A stretch of 64,000 nucleotides of DNA, taken from positions 16,680-80,679 of the forward strand of contig JAJDCZ010000030.1 of assembly GCA_029260555.1 (NCBI GenBank). Direction: 5' to 3'. Of this stretch, positions 35,248-43,717 are shown piece by piece. Source of the DNA: Phycisphaerales bacterium (GTDB taxonomy: Bacteria > Planctomycetota > Phycisphaerae > Phycisphaerales > UBA1924). Each line of letters starts with the position of its first letter. The first letter of the stretch is position 1. Made by a program: the position numbers and the translations under genes. The notes beneath the pieces were generated by a model. It did not search any database, was not told the DNA's origin, and worked only from the letters and a program-made list of their open reading frames with translations.

Positions 35248-37389
35248 CTAGTCGCTTCGAAGCGTACTCGCTTTGGCATCCCACATCATGGTGGCAAAGG
35301 TGCCGACGGCGTGGGGGCTCAGAGGGTCTGCATCAGCAGTGGGGGTTCGTTTTATATAAGACCCATCGGGGTTTTGTATCCAGGCATTCTTGTGGTCCGC
35401 CATGAGAACATCCATGATGCGTACCAGCCGGGCTTTGGCGCGTGTGTCGTTGATGGGACAGATCGCTTCAACACGGTTGTTAAGATTCCTGTACATGATG
35501 TCCGCCGAGCCAATGAACCATTGCCCATCCAGCGGATCTTCACACCCATCAGCAAAGTGAAAGATGCGAGAATGTTCCAGGAACCGCCCAATGACGGAAA
35601 TCACTCGGATATTCTCGCTCAGCCCCTTAATCCCAGCACGCAGACAACAGAACCCGCGCACCGCCAGATCAATTTTGACTCCTGCAGCAGAAGCTTCATA
35701 TAGAGCATCGATCATAAGCTTGTCTTCGAGCGAGTTGACCTTGGCAAAGAAACGCGCAGGCTTGCCCGCCTTGGCGTTGTCGATTTCATTTTTCAGCCTG
35801 TCCATGAGTCCGTTGCGCAGAGTCGCCGGTGCAATAAGCAGACGGTTGTAGGAATGAAGCTTGGTATACCCAGTGAGGTGGTTAAAGATCCTGACAACAT
35901 CCTGTGTAATCGCCAGATCACAAGTGAGCAAGCCCAGATCGGTATAAAGCTGCGCGGTTTTGGGGTGGTAGTTTCCCGTACCGAGATGCGCGTAACAGCG
36001 AACACCATCGTGCTCTTTTCTCACAACAAGCGAGGTCTTGCAATGGGTTTTGAGCCCTGGCACGCCATAGGCCACATGCACACCCGCCTTTTCAAGCATG
36101 CGCGCGAGCCGAACATTTCGGCTTTCATCAAAACGCGCCCTGAGCTCAACAAGACAGGCAACCTGCTTGCCGCTTTCCGCAGCCCGGATGAGCGACTCAA
36201 TGAAAGGCGAATCCCTGCTCGTGCGATACAGCGTCTGTTTAATCGCCAGAACATCAGGATCCCTCGAAGCCTGAGAGATAAAGCGAACAACAGTAGCGTT
36301 GAACGATTCATACGGGTGATGAACGAGCAGGTCGCGCTCGCGCATGATGCGCATAATGTCGCCATCAGCTTCACTGATAGGCGTGGGAACAATGGGAGCC
36401 CAGACGGGATCTTTAAGATCCGCATGTTCCATGTCGGCAATCTCATAAAGCCCGAGGTACTCAATAGGCCCCGATCTTTCATAAATATCCCCTTCGCTGA
36501 GCTTCAGTTCCTGGCGCAGACGAGAAACGATGACCCTGCTTGAGCCAACAGGCACTTCAAGACGCACCGCACGAGCAAAACGGCGTTTTTTAAGCTCCGC
36601 CTCGACAGACAAAAGCATGTTTTCAGTCTCATCCTCCTCATCTTGCAGACCAGCACTTCGAGTGATGCGAAAATGCACGACATCCAGAATTTTCAACCCC
36701 GGAAAGAGCAGCTCAAGATTCTCAGAAACAATCTCATCCACAGGCACCAGCACCGGATCATCCTCGCAAAGCGTGACATACCGAGGCACAGAGCGTGGCA
36801 CCTTCACCCGCGCAAACAAAGGCTCATCAAGATCGTCAGACCCAAGCAAAACCGCCAGATTATCAGAAAGGTTCGAGATAAACGGAAACTGATGCCCCGA
36901 ATCCACAGCCAAAGGCGTAAGCACCGGATACAAATCAGTCACAAACCACTTGTTCGCCTGCTGACGCAGCTTCTTGTCAAGAGTCTCATAGTGACAAATC
37001 TTGATACCAGCCTCAGCCAAAGCAGGAAAGATGCAGTTTTCATAGAGATCAGTCTGAATCTCATGCATCTTGCAAACACATTGACGGATTTTTTTAAGCT
37101 GCTCTGAAGCACTCAAACCATCAAGCGAAGGAAAATCAACCCGGGCATCGACCTGCCTTTTAAGCAAGGCGACACGCTTCATAAAAAACTCGTCAAGATT
37201 CGAAGTAAAAATGGCAAGAAACTTCACACGCTCAAGCAACTGCGTCTGCTCGTCAAGTGCCTGCTCCAATACACGCTGATTAAACGCAAGCCATGAAAGA
37301 TCGCGTCCCAGATAGCGATCTGATTTTTCCAGCTCCTGCGTAGCATGAGGCTGCAAGTCGTTCTGAGAGTTCGTCTTTGATTGAGGCAT
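35248..37389 (-). CDS. ppk1: Polyphosphate kinase 1
   Basis: Builds inorganic polyphosphate reversibly from ATP. The 713-residue protein has the full PPK1 layout: an N domain beginning RDLSWLAFNQRVLEQA, a head domain, and two phospholipase-D-like C domains. The phosphorylated His lies in HLGTGNYHPKTAQLY (H475), and AAESGKQVACLVELRARFDE, IGSADIMYRNLNNRVE match conserved blocks. No exopolyphosphatase is adjacent; QueD lies 16 bases upstream on the same strand. Cytoplasmic or membrane-associated. Confidence 0.96.
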   Translation of the reverse strand: MPQSKTNSQNDLQPHATQELEKSDRYLGRDLSWLAFNQRVLEQALDEQTQLLERVKFLAIFTSNLDEFFMKRVALLKRQVDARVDFPSLDGLSASEQLKKIRQCVCKMHEIQTDLYENCIFPALAEAGIKICHYETLDKKLRQQANKWFVTDLYPVLTPLAVDSGHQFPFISNLSDNLAVLLGSDDLDEPLFARVKVPRSVPRYVTLCEDDPVLVPVDEIVSENLELLFPGLKILDVVHFRITRSAGLQDEEDETENMLLSVEAELKKRRFARAVRLEVPVGSSRVIVSRLRQELKLSEGDIYERSGPIEYLGLYEIADMEHADLKDPVWAPIVPTPISEADGDIMRIMRERDLLVHHPYESFNATVVRFISQASRDPDVLAIKQTLYRTSRDSPFIESLIRAAESGKQVACLVELRARFDESRNVRLARMLEKAGVHVAYGVPGLKTHCKTSLVVRKEHDGVRCYAHLGTGNYHPKTAQLYTDLGLLTCDLAITQDVVRIFNHLTGYTKLHSYNRLLIAPATLRNGLMDRLKNEIDNAKAGKPARFFAKVNSLEDKLMIDALYEASAAGVKIDLAVRGFCCLRAGIKGLSENIRVISVIGRFLEHSRIFHFADGCEDPLDGQWFIGSADIMYRNLNNRVEAICPINDTRAKARLVRIMDVLMADHKNAWIQNPDGSYIKRTPTADADPLSPHAVGTFATMMWDAKASTLRSD

Positions 37390-37405
37390 AAATCGTGTTC
37401 CGATC

Positions 37406-37783
37406 CTAAGTCATGTGGTAGACAGCTCGACACCCCGCAGCCTCGGTCACACTGACCCGGGCAACCTTCACCCCCGCACCAAGCGAACCCGCCAGAAGCG
37501 TATCGAGTGTATGAGCAATAGTGCAGGCAACAATCTCAGCCGTCGGGTTCAGGCCCGCCATCTGAACCGAAGCGTTCAAATCAGCATTGATAAAGGGCTC
37601 AATAGCCTGATTCAAAGCCTTCTGAACAAGGTGAAAATCACAAAGCAGGCTGTCATCATCAAGCTCAGACCCCGCAATAACCGCCAAAACACGCCAGTTA
37701 TGCCCATGCATCGGCTCGCGACACCCCGCAATGCTGATGGCATGGGCCGCACAGAACTCAGCGAAAACCTCAACTTCATACAT
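37406..37783 (-). CDS. queD: 6-carboxytetrahydropterin synthase (QueD/PTPS family)
   Basis: A 125-residue member of the 6-pyruvoyltetrahydropterin synthase family, acting early in queuosine/7-deazaguanine synthesis. Zinc ligands H14, H26 and H28 lie in FCAAHAISIAGCREPMHGHNW, with catalytic C21 in the expected position; NPTAEIVACTIAH corresponds to the PTxE substrate motif. Usual length. I start at the ATG at 37783, since the open frame upstream runs through the G-rich tract. Probably co-transcribed with ppk1 (16-base gap). No other que genes in the window. Confidence 0.9.
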   Translation of the reverse strand: MYEVEVFAEFCAAHAISIAGCREPMHGHNWRVLAVIAGSELDDDSLLCDFHLVQKALNQAIEPFINADLNASVQMAGLNPTAEIVACTIAHTLDTLLAGSLGAGVKVARVSVTEAAGCRAVYHMT

Positions 37784-37862
37784 ACAGCAGTATAGGTTGA
37801 GCAAGGCAAGGTCTTTGAAGCTGATTATGCTGCAAAAAACAGGCGGTGGATGAGCAGTGGAG

Positions 37863-37901
37863 TGGGGAGGGGGGGAGAGGGGGTTGATGGGGGAGGGGGG
37901 G
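37863..37901 (+). repeat. G-rich tract after the 37902 gene
   Basis: Runs of four to seven G separated by A, AGA or TTGAT on the plus strand; it ends at the stop codon of the minus-strand gene at 37902 and lies upstream of queD. Confidence 0.7.
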
Positions 37902-38351
37902 TCAGGCAGCCTGATCAAAGGGATCGTCAGTGCTGGTGTGGCTGTCAGGTCTGACGCATGATGGCGCATCAGCAGATTCTCGCCAGTCCTCTGTAGAACG
38001 CATTTTGATTTCACTCGCCATGGTCTTGCGATATCCCAACAGCCTGATGACTTCCAGAACATCGGTCCATGACGGAAAAGAGCAGTTGTTGGCGATTTTA
38101 AACTCATTAATCGCCATCAGGAACATGAACTGTTCCTGTGTCATGTCGCCTTCCTCAGCCGCCCGCAAGTAGTCAGAGCGCCTGCGCCCAGGCCCACGCC
38201 TGCGATGCACACCAGAGTCCCCGGAATCCTTCTCATGGTCCCGCCTGTCAAGCGAAGAACGACGATCAACAACGCTGCCTCCCATGTCCGCAGGCATGCC
38301 TGTCAGCGTGGTCTTGCTGGTTGGGTTCTGGTCTTTATTCGTTGCAGCCAT
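37902..38351 (-). CDS. Hypothetical protein with Arg-rich region and conserved helical C-domain
   Basis: A 149-residue cytoplasmic protein. Residues 1-70 are polar and probably disordered, with an Arg-rich patch (VHRRRGPGRRRSDYLRAAEEG). A compact helical part follows: MTQEQFMFLMAINEFKIANN...FPSWTDVLEVIRLLGYRK, which reads like a small winged-helix or helix-turn-helix module. I have the impression that this segment recurs in Phycisphaerae, but cannot name a family. I start at the ATG at 38351, where the reading becomes protein-like; 28 more codons are open upstream. Confidence 0.65.
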   Translation of the reverse strand: MAATNKDQNPTSKTTLTGMPADMGGSVVDRRSSLDRRDHEKDSGDSGVHRRRGPGRRRSDYLRAAEEGDMTQEQFMFLMAINEFKIANNCSFPSWTDVLEVIRLLGYRKTMASEIKMRSTEDWRESADAPSCVRPDSHTSTDDPFDQAA

Positions 38352-38431
38352 GATGAGGCGCCTCTTGAAAAACAAAGCAGCCAGACGAGGGCACCGAACC
38401 AACTCGGCATCATCAGCCCAACGCGGGCAGA

Positions 38432-38671
38432 TCACAGATCCTCGTCGTCATCACCATCATCGACGATTTCATCATCATCATCGAAGTCGTCATCTATCTC
38501 ATCATCGATTTCGTCGTCATCATCAGGGTCAAAGTCGTAGTAATCGTCGTCTTCGTTATCATCCTCGTAATCCCCAGCCACAGGCTGTGCCCATCGACGA
38601 TATGGGTCTTCCAGAGGGGTGATAACTTCTGCCAACTCGGAACCGATTTCAAGTGTGCTGATCGTGGACAT
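38432..38671 (-). CDS. Small highly acidic protein
   Basis: A 79-residue protein. After an ordinary first third (MSTISTLEIGSELAEVITPL) the chain contains a WAQP segment and then an almost pure run of Asp, Glu, Tyr and Ile to the end. This gives a very low isoelectric point and probable disorder; DNA-mimic, metal-binding or chaperone-tail roles are all possible but unproven. AGGAA precedes the start. The codons (mostly GAT/GAC/GAA) form an imperfect trinucleotide repeat that could expand. It is 80 bases upstream of the preceding hypothetical gene on the same strand. Confidence 0.55.
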   Translation of the reverse strand: MSTISTLEIGSELAEVITPLEDPYRRWAQPVAGDYEDDNEDDDYYDFDPDDDDEIDDEIDDDFDDDDEIVDDGDDDEDL

Positions 38672-38875
38672 CTCAGGGCTTCCTGCTAACACCAAAGGCC
38701 AGGGGTTCTTGGTCAAACCAACAGGGACGAATCATTTTCCCCACTCTGATAGGCACGCAAGATTGTCGGTTCAAGCCCGGGCAATCAATCGTCGTCAGTA
38801 TCTTGGCGGTACACTACATTTGACGGGCTTTTTCCCAGCAGATTTTTTTGGCTCCAAGAGCCAGCACAGGCGTTT

Positions 38876-39418
38876 ATGAACACCGAGCAAAGCAATTCAC
38901 AAGCAGAGGTCGAATCATTTGCACCCCTGGCAGGGCTGCTCGCAATCCTGATCCCCGGTGCAGGGCACTTGTACATGAAAGAACCTGGCCGGGCTTTTTT
39001 TGTCGCAGTCGGCGTTCTGGGGCTGTTCTTTGGCGGCATTTTCATCGGAGGCATCGATGTCGTAGACCGCAAAGAAGACTTTGTCTGGTTCCTGGGACAG
39101 GCAATGGTCGGCCCAATCGCCTTTGGCGTAGATTCGATCCACCAAAACCACTTCAAAGCCAGAGGATCGCGCGATCAGGTTTATCGATCAGGTTATCCCA
39201 ACGAAACCAGACAGGTCATCAAAGACCCAACCACAGGCCAAAGCATCGCCATCTGGGAACCTCGACTGGACTCAGACCCCGGCCCGCCAAATACCAAATC
39301 CATCGGAAAAGTCAACGAAATCGGCACCCTCTACGCAGCCATGGCTGGCCTGCTCAACTTCATCGCGGTTCTCGATGCCCTTTTCCCACGAAGACCCGCT
39401 GGAGGACGCCGAAAATGA
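38876..39418 (+). CDS. Hypothetical membrane protein (DUF6677-like)
   Basis: A 180-residue protein with three or four membrane helices: AGLLAILIPGAGHLYM, AFFVAVGVLGLFFGGIFIGG, FLGQAMVGPIAFGV and, near the end, GTLYAAMAGLLNFIAVLDAL. The P-G-x-G-H-x-Y start of the first helix is like TM2/DUF6677-type planctomycetal membrane proteins; that name is a recollection, not a search result. A soluble loop rich in Asp and Pro lies between helices 3 and 4. The stop overlaps the next start (ATGA), so both are probably one functional unit. Confidence 0.72.
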   Translation: MNTEQSNSQAEVESFAPLAGLLAILIPGAGHLYMKEPGRAFFVAVGVLGLFFGGIFIGGIDVVDRKEDFVWFLGQAMVGPIAFGVDSIHQNHFKARGSRDQVYRSGYPNETRQVIKDPTTGQSIAIWEPRLDSDPGPPNTKSIGKVNEIGTLYAAMAGLLNFIAVLDALFPRRPAGGRRK

Positions 39419-39690
39419 CCAGCAGCTCGCTCATGCTGGGGCTCACACTCAGCTACAGGCCATTTCTTGACCCGATCAATGCCTATGACGCCTGGTATCT
39501 GCTCCTCCTGCCCCTGGCACTGGGCATTTCCCTGGCCTACAAAGCCGTTCGCGTAAAATCCATGGCAGACTTCCCCCGCCATGTGATCGTCATGACCATG
39601 CAAATCATTATCGCCATGATCTCGCTGGGCGTCGCCTCGTTTGTGCTGATCGAGTACCTCTTGCCAGCACTCCTGCCCATGAAAATGTAG
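39415..39690 (+). CDS. Small membrane protein coupled to the preceding gene
   Basis: A 91-residue protein with two membrane helices (AWYLLLLPLALGISLAYKA and VIVMTMQIIIAMISLGVASF, the latter continuing to the C-terminus). It starts inside the stop codon of the preceding gene (ATGA overlap). The middle loop is basic. Unknown function; the overlap suggests it is a partner subunit of the DUF6677-like protein. Confidence 0.7.
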   Translation: MTSSSLMLGLTLSYRPFLDPINAYDAWYLLLLPLALGISLAYKAVRVKSMADFPRHVIVMTMQIIIAMISLGVASFVLIEYLLPALLPMKM

Positions 39691-39701
39691 TCGCCGCTCC
39701 C

Positions 39702-40934
39702 TCAGAGCTTTTTAAGAGCATCTACGAGCTGTTCGATATGCTCAGGCGTATGGGCTGCAGACATCTGAATGCGCAGCCGGGCCGTCCCTTCAGGCACCAC
39801 CGGATACCCAAACCCGATCACAAACACCCCCAGCTCCAAAAGCCGTTTGCTCATGGCGATCGCCTGAGCGGTAGGCCCGACAATGATGGGACAAATCGCA
39901 GTTGGCGAGTCCAGCACATCAAAACCCGCCCCCTTCACCCTTGTGCGCGCCAGCGCGGTATTATCGCGAAGTCTCTGCACACGCTCAGGCTCATTCATGA
40001 GAATCTCGATCGCCTTGTTGGCACTGCATGCCACCGTCACAGGCAAGGCATTGGAAAAAAGCGTCGGCCGACCACGCTGAATCAACAGCTCAGTACCCCT
40101 TCTTGAACCCGCCACAAACCCCCCAGCCCCGCCACCAAGCCCTTTCCCCAGTGTGCCCGTAAAGAAATCAACCCGAGCCACACCCTGATCATCAAACAGG
40201 TTGTAGTGTTCGTGTGTACCTCGCCCGGTCTGGCCCATCACCCCATGCCCATGCGAATCATCGACAATGAGCAGCGCCCCATACTCATCACAAAGATCAC
40301 GAAGCGCTGGGAGATTGGCAATATCCCCCTCCATGGAAAACACGCCATCAGTGACCAGCCAGATTTGCCCCGTAACCTCCGGGTCAGATGCCAGTGCCTC
40401 AAGCCTGGCTCTGCAATCATCCATGTCGCTGTGCTGATACACAGCCTTCTTCACACCCTTCTTGATCACAGGCGTAAGCCGCATGGCATCAATGATGCAC
40501 GCATGATTCAAAGCATCCGATAGAATCACATCACCAGGCTCACAGAATGTCGGAAAGAGCGCCTCCGTCGCATTCCAGCACGAAACAAAGGTGTACGCAG
40601 CCTCTGTACCCATATACCGCGCGATCGTGGTCTCCAGCGTCTGGTGAGGCGAAAAAGTGCCACAAATAAAACGAACCGAAGCCGTGCCCGCACCATATTC
40701 CCTGAGCCCCTGAATCCCAGCCTCGACAACCTCACGATGGTTCGCAAGCCCCAGATAGTTGTTCGAGCACATGCACACAACCTCTTTGCTCGAGCCATCC
40801 GCCTGACGCATGCGAACCACAGCGTCCATAGGCCCCTCAAGCATCGTCAGATGCTTGTACTGGCCAGCGTTTTCCAGCCCCGCAAGGATCTTGTCAGTAC
40901 GGGCAATAAAGGCAGGGGCAACACGAGTAGTCAT
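39702..40934 (-). CDS. kbl: Glycine C-acetyltransferase (2-amino-3-ketobutyrate CoA ligase)
   Basis: A PLP-dependent alpha-oxoamine synthase of 410 residues. It joins the second step of threonine degradation, converting 2-amino-3-oxobutyrate and CoA to glycine and acetyl-CoA. ASVRFICGTFSPHQTLE is the KBL signature, DDSHGHGVMG holds the PLP-ring contacts, and the Schiff-base Lys is in TGTLGKGLGG. The related 8-amino-7-oxononanoate synthase lacks the RFICGT pattern, so KBL is preferred. No threonine dehydrogenase gene is adjacent. Confidence 0.92.
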   Translation of the reverse strand: MTTRVAPAFIARTDKILAGLENAGQYKHLTMLEGPMDAVVRMRQADGSSKEVVCMCSNNYLGLANHREVVEAGIQGLREYGAGTASVRFICGTFSPHQTLETTIARYMGTEAAYTFVSCWNATEALFPTFCEPGDVILSDALNHACIIDAMRLTPVIKKGVKKAVYQHSDMDDCRARLEALASDPEVTGQIWLVTDGVFSMEGDIANLPALRDLCDEYGALLIVDDSHGHGVMGQTGRGTHEHYNLFDDQGVARVDFFTGTLGKGLGGGAGGFVAGSRRGTELLIQRGRPTLFSNALPVTVACSANKAIEILMNEPERVQRLRDNTALARTRVKGAGFDVLDSPTAICPIIVGPTAQAIAMSKRLLELGVFVIGFGYPVVPEGTARLRIQMSAAHTPEHIEQLVDALKKL

Positions 40935-40977
40935 GACACATTCTCCAGAAACAAAGGTTCAAGAGTGTAGCACAGCA

Positions 40978-41016
40978 CTCAATAAAGCCCGATGCAAGGC
41001 ATACTCACATCGGGCT
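40978..41016 (-). terminator. Intrinsic terminator of the DNRLRE-dockerin gene
   Basis: On the minus strand AGCCCGATG and CATCGGGCT (arms at 41008-41016 and 40986-40994) form a 9-bp stem followed by TTTATT. It lies 64 bases past the stop at 41080. Confidence 0.75.
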
Positions 41017-41072
41017 TGAGGGGGATTGGGGCAAAATGGGGAAGGGGGGATGAGATGAAAAAGGGGGGATGA
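41017..41072 (+). repeat. G-rich tract after the DNRLRE-dockerin gene
   Basis: Runs of four to six G; the unit GGGGGGATGAGATGAA occurs twice in succession on the plus strand, between the stop codon and the terminator hairpin. Confidence 0.65.
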
Positions 41073-41079
41073 GATGAAG

Positions 41080-41913
41080 TTACGGGCACCCAGCGTTGAA
41101 TGCTGCGATGAACGCAAAGAAGTCCAGCACATCAATATTGCCATCGTTATTGAAATCGACTTGCAGATCACCGCTGTTGAAAAGGCTGATGAACGCAAAG
41201 AAGTCCAGCACATCAACACTGCCATCGTTGTTGAGATCTACCTGGCACGAAGGCGGGTTGTAGGTAATGGTGAGCACCGGGCGATTAGCAGGCGTCGGGT
41301 TGTTGCGTGTATCAAAGCGCTTGGCAGAGGCCGCAATGCCTTCCTGACCCAGAATGATCCAGCCAAAGTTGCCCGCAGGGTTATCAAGCCACGCTTGTGC
41401 ATCCACAGCCATCTGAGCCGAAGACCATGAATAAAAACCAAAACCTCCCACAGAAGTCGACGCACTCGCAATGGCAACAAAGTCGCCACCAGGAATGAGC
41501 CATGTTTGTCCCGGGAAGAATGTATTCGCCCATGTGGCATCGTTTGCCGTCGCCGGAGCACCTCCACCCTCCTGGCCCGGTGCATCAGAAGTCCCCTCAC
41601 CCCAGTCAGAAGTAAGCGTATTAAGCATAACATTCATCGGCCCCGAGTTGGAGCGCGACATCTTCATATCAAGAGTGATGTTGGTAATCGTCGAACCAGC
41701 CGGAACCGAAGCAGCAATATCAAAGCGGACCAACGCCCGCCTCTTGCTCTGAACCGCCGTCGCCCCTGAGAACATGTGCTGACCAGCACCATTGCTCACA
41801 CTGTTTGATTCGCTGTACAAGGTGGTATCAGCAGACGGCGCGATCTGGACCTGATCAGCACAAGCCGAACCGGCACCAGCGATAATACAAGCTGTCATAA
41901 GGAACTTTTTCAT
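41080..41913 (-). CDS. Secreted DNRLRE-like protein with two dockerin-type repeats
   Basis: A 277-residue exported protein. A signal peptide (MKKFLMTACIIAGAGSACAD) precedes a beta-rich domain (about 22-220) resembling the DNRLRE surface domain: SADTTLYSES...RALVRFDIA and a late GWIILGQE...RFDTRNNP. The C-terminus has two near-identical EF-hand-like repeats, each V-D-x-N-N-D-G-x-[IV]-D-V-L-D-F-F-A-F-I, closing with GCP, a dockerin-type anchor found in Planctomycetota. The Asp/Asn positions fit calcium loops. The next gene upstream is a paralogue with a different C-terminal anchor. Confidence 0.83.
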   Translation of the reverse strand: MKKFLMTACIIAGAGSACADQVQIAPSADTTLYSESNSVSNGAGQHMFSGATAVQSKRRALVRFDIAASVPAGSTITNITLDMKMSRSNSGPMNVMLNTLTSDWGEGTSDAPGQEGGGAPATANDATWANTFFPGQTWLIPGGDFVAIASASTSVGGFGFYSWSSAQMAVDAQAWLDNPAGNFGWIILGQEGIAASAKRFDTRNNPTPANRPVLTITYNPPSCQVDLNNDGSVDVLDFFAFISLFNSGDLQVDFNNDGNIDVLDFFAFIAAFNAGCP

Positions 41914-41966
41914 AAACTGTTTCTCTCTCTCTTAGATAGGTTTGCACCATCATACACAGAAAAGAT

Positions 41967-42752
41967 TTAAATCCAAGAGTTTTTCGGCGATTTGGTCCCA
42001 GACCACAAGTTTGATCGCCCACGCCTCATCCCCAGCACCAAAGCCGCACCAAATGCCAGCACGCCGCCCGGTGCCGGTATGTTGTAAGTGATTACAAGCT
42101 TGGGACGGAGCAATGCATCAGGATTCTGAACCGTGTCAAAACGCTTGGCTGAGCGATTGGTGATCTCGTTATTGATCAGCATCCAGCCAAAGTCCGTACC
42201 CGGATCATCCAGAAAAGCCTGAACATCCGCTGTCAGCTGGGCTGAGGACCATGTATAAAAGCCCGTGGAGGCAACAGTTGTAGTGGAACTGGCCACTGCG
42301 TCAAAGTCGCCACCAGGCGAAGACCAGAACTGGTTATCGAAAAAAGTGTGTAGCCAGGTGGCGTCGCCAGCCATGGCATTGGTTCCCGTGCCCTCGCCAC
42401 CAGTCGCCACAGATTCCCCCTCGCCCCAGTCACCAAGCGTCCGATGCAGCGCAACAGGCCTGCCCCCGGATGTCGACTGAGACATATGTAAAACCAGCTG
42501 TGCCGAAGTCACAACCGCAAAGCTGGGCAAAGCTGAAGCGACATCAAACCGGACAAGCCCGCGCCGGATCTCTCCTTGAGCAGTTCTCCCGGAAAAAAAG
42601 TGCTTGCCCTTGCCGTTACTAAGCACCCCAAACTGGTGTTCATAGAGCGTGTTGTCCGCAGCCGCACCCAGTTCAATGATCTCGCCACGGGCTGTTATCG
42701 CCCCAAACGCCAAAAGCACACACACCGAGCACAACCACACACCCAATTTCAT
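41967..42752 (-). CDS. Secreted DNRLRE-like protein with PEP-CTERM-like tail
   Basis: A 261-residue paralogue of the preceding product over the main domain (shared LVRFDVASALP, DWGEGES, GFYTWSSAQLTADVQAFLDDP, SAKRFDT). A signal peptide covers residues 1-23. The C-terminal part is IPAPGGVLAFGAALVLGMRRGR, a PEP-CTERM-like sorting helix, but it is followed by 16 extra polar residues, so the tail is not terminal as in the other PEP-CTERM-like proteins here. That extension may result from a changed stop codon. The two genes are 53 bases apart and probably co-transcribed. Confidence 0.8.
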   Translation of the reverse strand: MKLGVWLCSVCVLLAFGAITARGEIIELGAAADNTLYEHQFGVLSNGKGKHFFSGRTAQGEIRRGLVRFDVASALPSFAVVTSAQLVLHMSQSTSGGRPVALHRTLGDWGEGESVATGGEGTGTNAMAGDATWLHTFFDNQFWSSPGGDFDAVASSTTTVASTGFYTWSSAQLTADVQAFLDDPGTDFGWMLINNEITNRSAKRFDTVQNPDALLRPKLVITYNIPAPGGVLAFGAALVLGMRRGRSNLWSGTKSPKNSWI

Positions 42753-42875
42753 AGCACCGCTCCCTCTTCATATTCCATCGCGCAACAACAACCAGCCGTC
42801 TTGAATGTACCCCCATAAAGGCACAGCACAAACCAAATGTTGCAAACAAAGTCCTGAATAAAAAGGGCCAAAGAC

Positions 42876-43307
42876 TTATCGGTCCGGGTCACAACCCGCC
42901 AGTTGATGCATCGGCGTGTTGGTTCGGTCATGAGCCACTCGGGCGTTCATATGCCTGTGATGGGCATCTTGTCGCTCAGGCTGCACGCTCCGCCCTTGTA
43001 AGTGCCATAAAGTGACAGGCAAACATGCAGGCTCGCGCTGAGTTGGAGTAAGCCGGGTCCAGAACCAGTCTTGGTCAAAAGGGTCTCGTACAGGCTTAGG
43101 GGTGCTGTTCATCACAAGCCTGAGGTTCATAGGCGTGTTTGTGAGCACCAGCAAAGGTGCAGGCGTGGATAAAGAGTAGAGCCTGATCGTTGCAGGCTTG
43201 TCAATACCCCTGAGCAGGATGTCTGCAGCCGCTGATCCGGGCTGGGGGCTTGCAAAAGCACTGGTGCTGAGTGCTTGTAAAATAAACAAGCCGGTGGCGT
43301 GGCGCAT
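42876..43307 (-). CDS. Small secreted hypothetical protein
   Basis: A 143-residue protein with an N-terminal signal peptide (MRHATGLFILQALSTSAFAS), preceded by AGGA at six bases. The body has Pro, Thr and Arg in plenty and a His/Asp/Arg-rich C-terminal third without clear fold. No family recognised. Coding support is moderate. Confidence 0.5.
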   Translation of the reverse strand: MRHATGLFILQALSTSAFASPQPGSAAADILLRGIDKPATIRLYSLSTPAPLLVLTNTPMNLRLVMNSTPKPVRDPFDQDWFWTRLTPTQREPACLPVTLWHLQGRSVQPERQDAHHRHMNARVAHDRTNTPMHQLAGCDPDR

Positions 43308-43338
43308 GTATCATCCTGACTCCGGCGTTGTTTTTGAC

Positions 43339-43376
43339 AAAAAAAAGCCCCGATCCCGTATTTCCCCGGGTCGGGG
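43339..43376 (-). terminator. Minus-strand intrinsic terminator
   Basis: Read on the minus strand, CCCCGACCC pairs with GGGATCGGGG (one bulge; arms 43368-43376 and 43348-43357), followed by eight T. It lies upstream of the 42876-43307 gene, so it would end a minus-strand transcript started between it and the large plus-strand gene, where I see no coding gene. An antisense or small RNA is possible. Confidence 0.65.
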
Positions 43377-43717
43377 ATTCTCCTTCCTCAATAGACCATT
43401 GAACTATTCCAGACAACACGCTGGTTTGCCAGCCAAAAACTGGATAAAAGCGATGCTATCATCTGATAACAGCATGAGAGCATCGGACAACCGTGCTGAA
43501 TGTGTTGTGAAGCACAGACCGAGCGATGAGCACAATCGTTCAAGGCGGAGGGTCGGTCATAACCCGATGATCATGCACACGACGGCCGGGCAAGGGGTGT
43601 ATTCACCAGCGACAGTTCCCGATAGTCGCCTTGAGTACCTATGAAAAATAAACTTACCAATCAATTTGTACACCGTGATGGGTTCTGCGAAAGAACGCCC
43701 TTAGTGGTATCTTCGCT
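43377..43717. other. Intergenic region without recognised gene
   Basis: About 340 bases between the terminator hairpin and the LEPR-XLL gene. I see no coding frame of quality and no tRNA. It presumably carries the promoter of the large plus-strand gene; a TATCTT lies ten bases before its ATG but lacks a good -35 box. Confidence 0.4.

Noticed and set aside
38705..38800. tRNA-like GGTTCAAGCCC sequence
   Set aside because: No matching acceptor stem, D arm or anticodon arm can be drawn around it.
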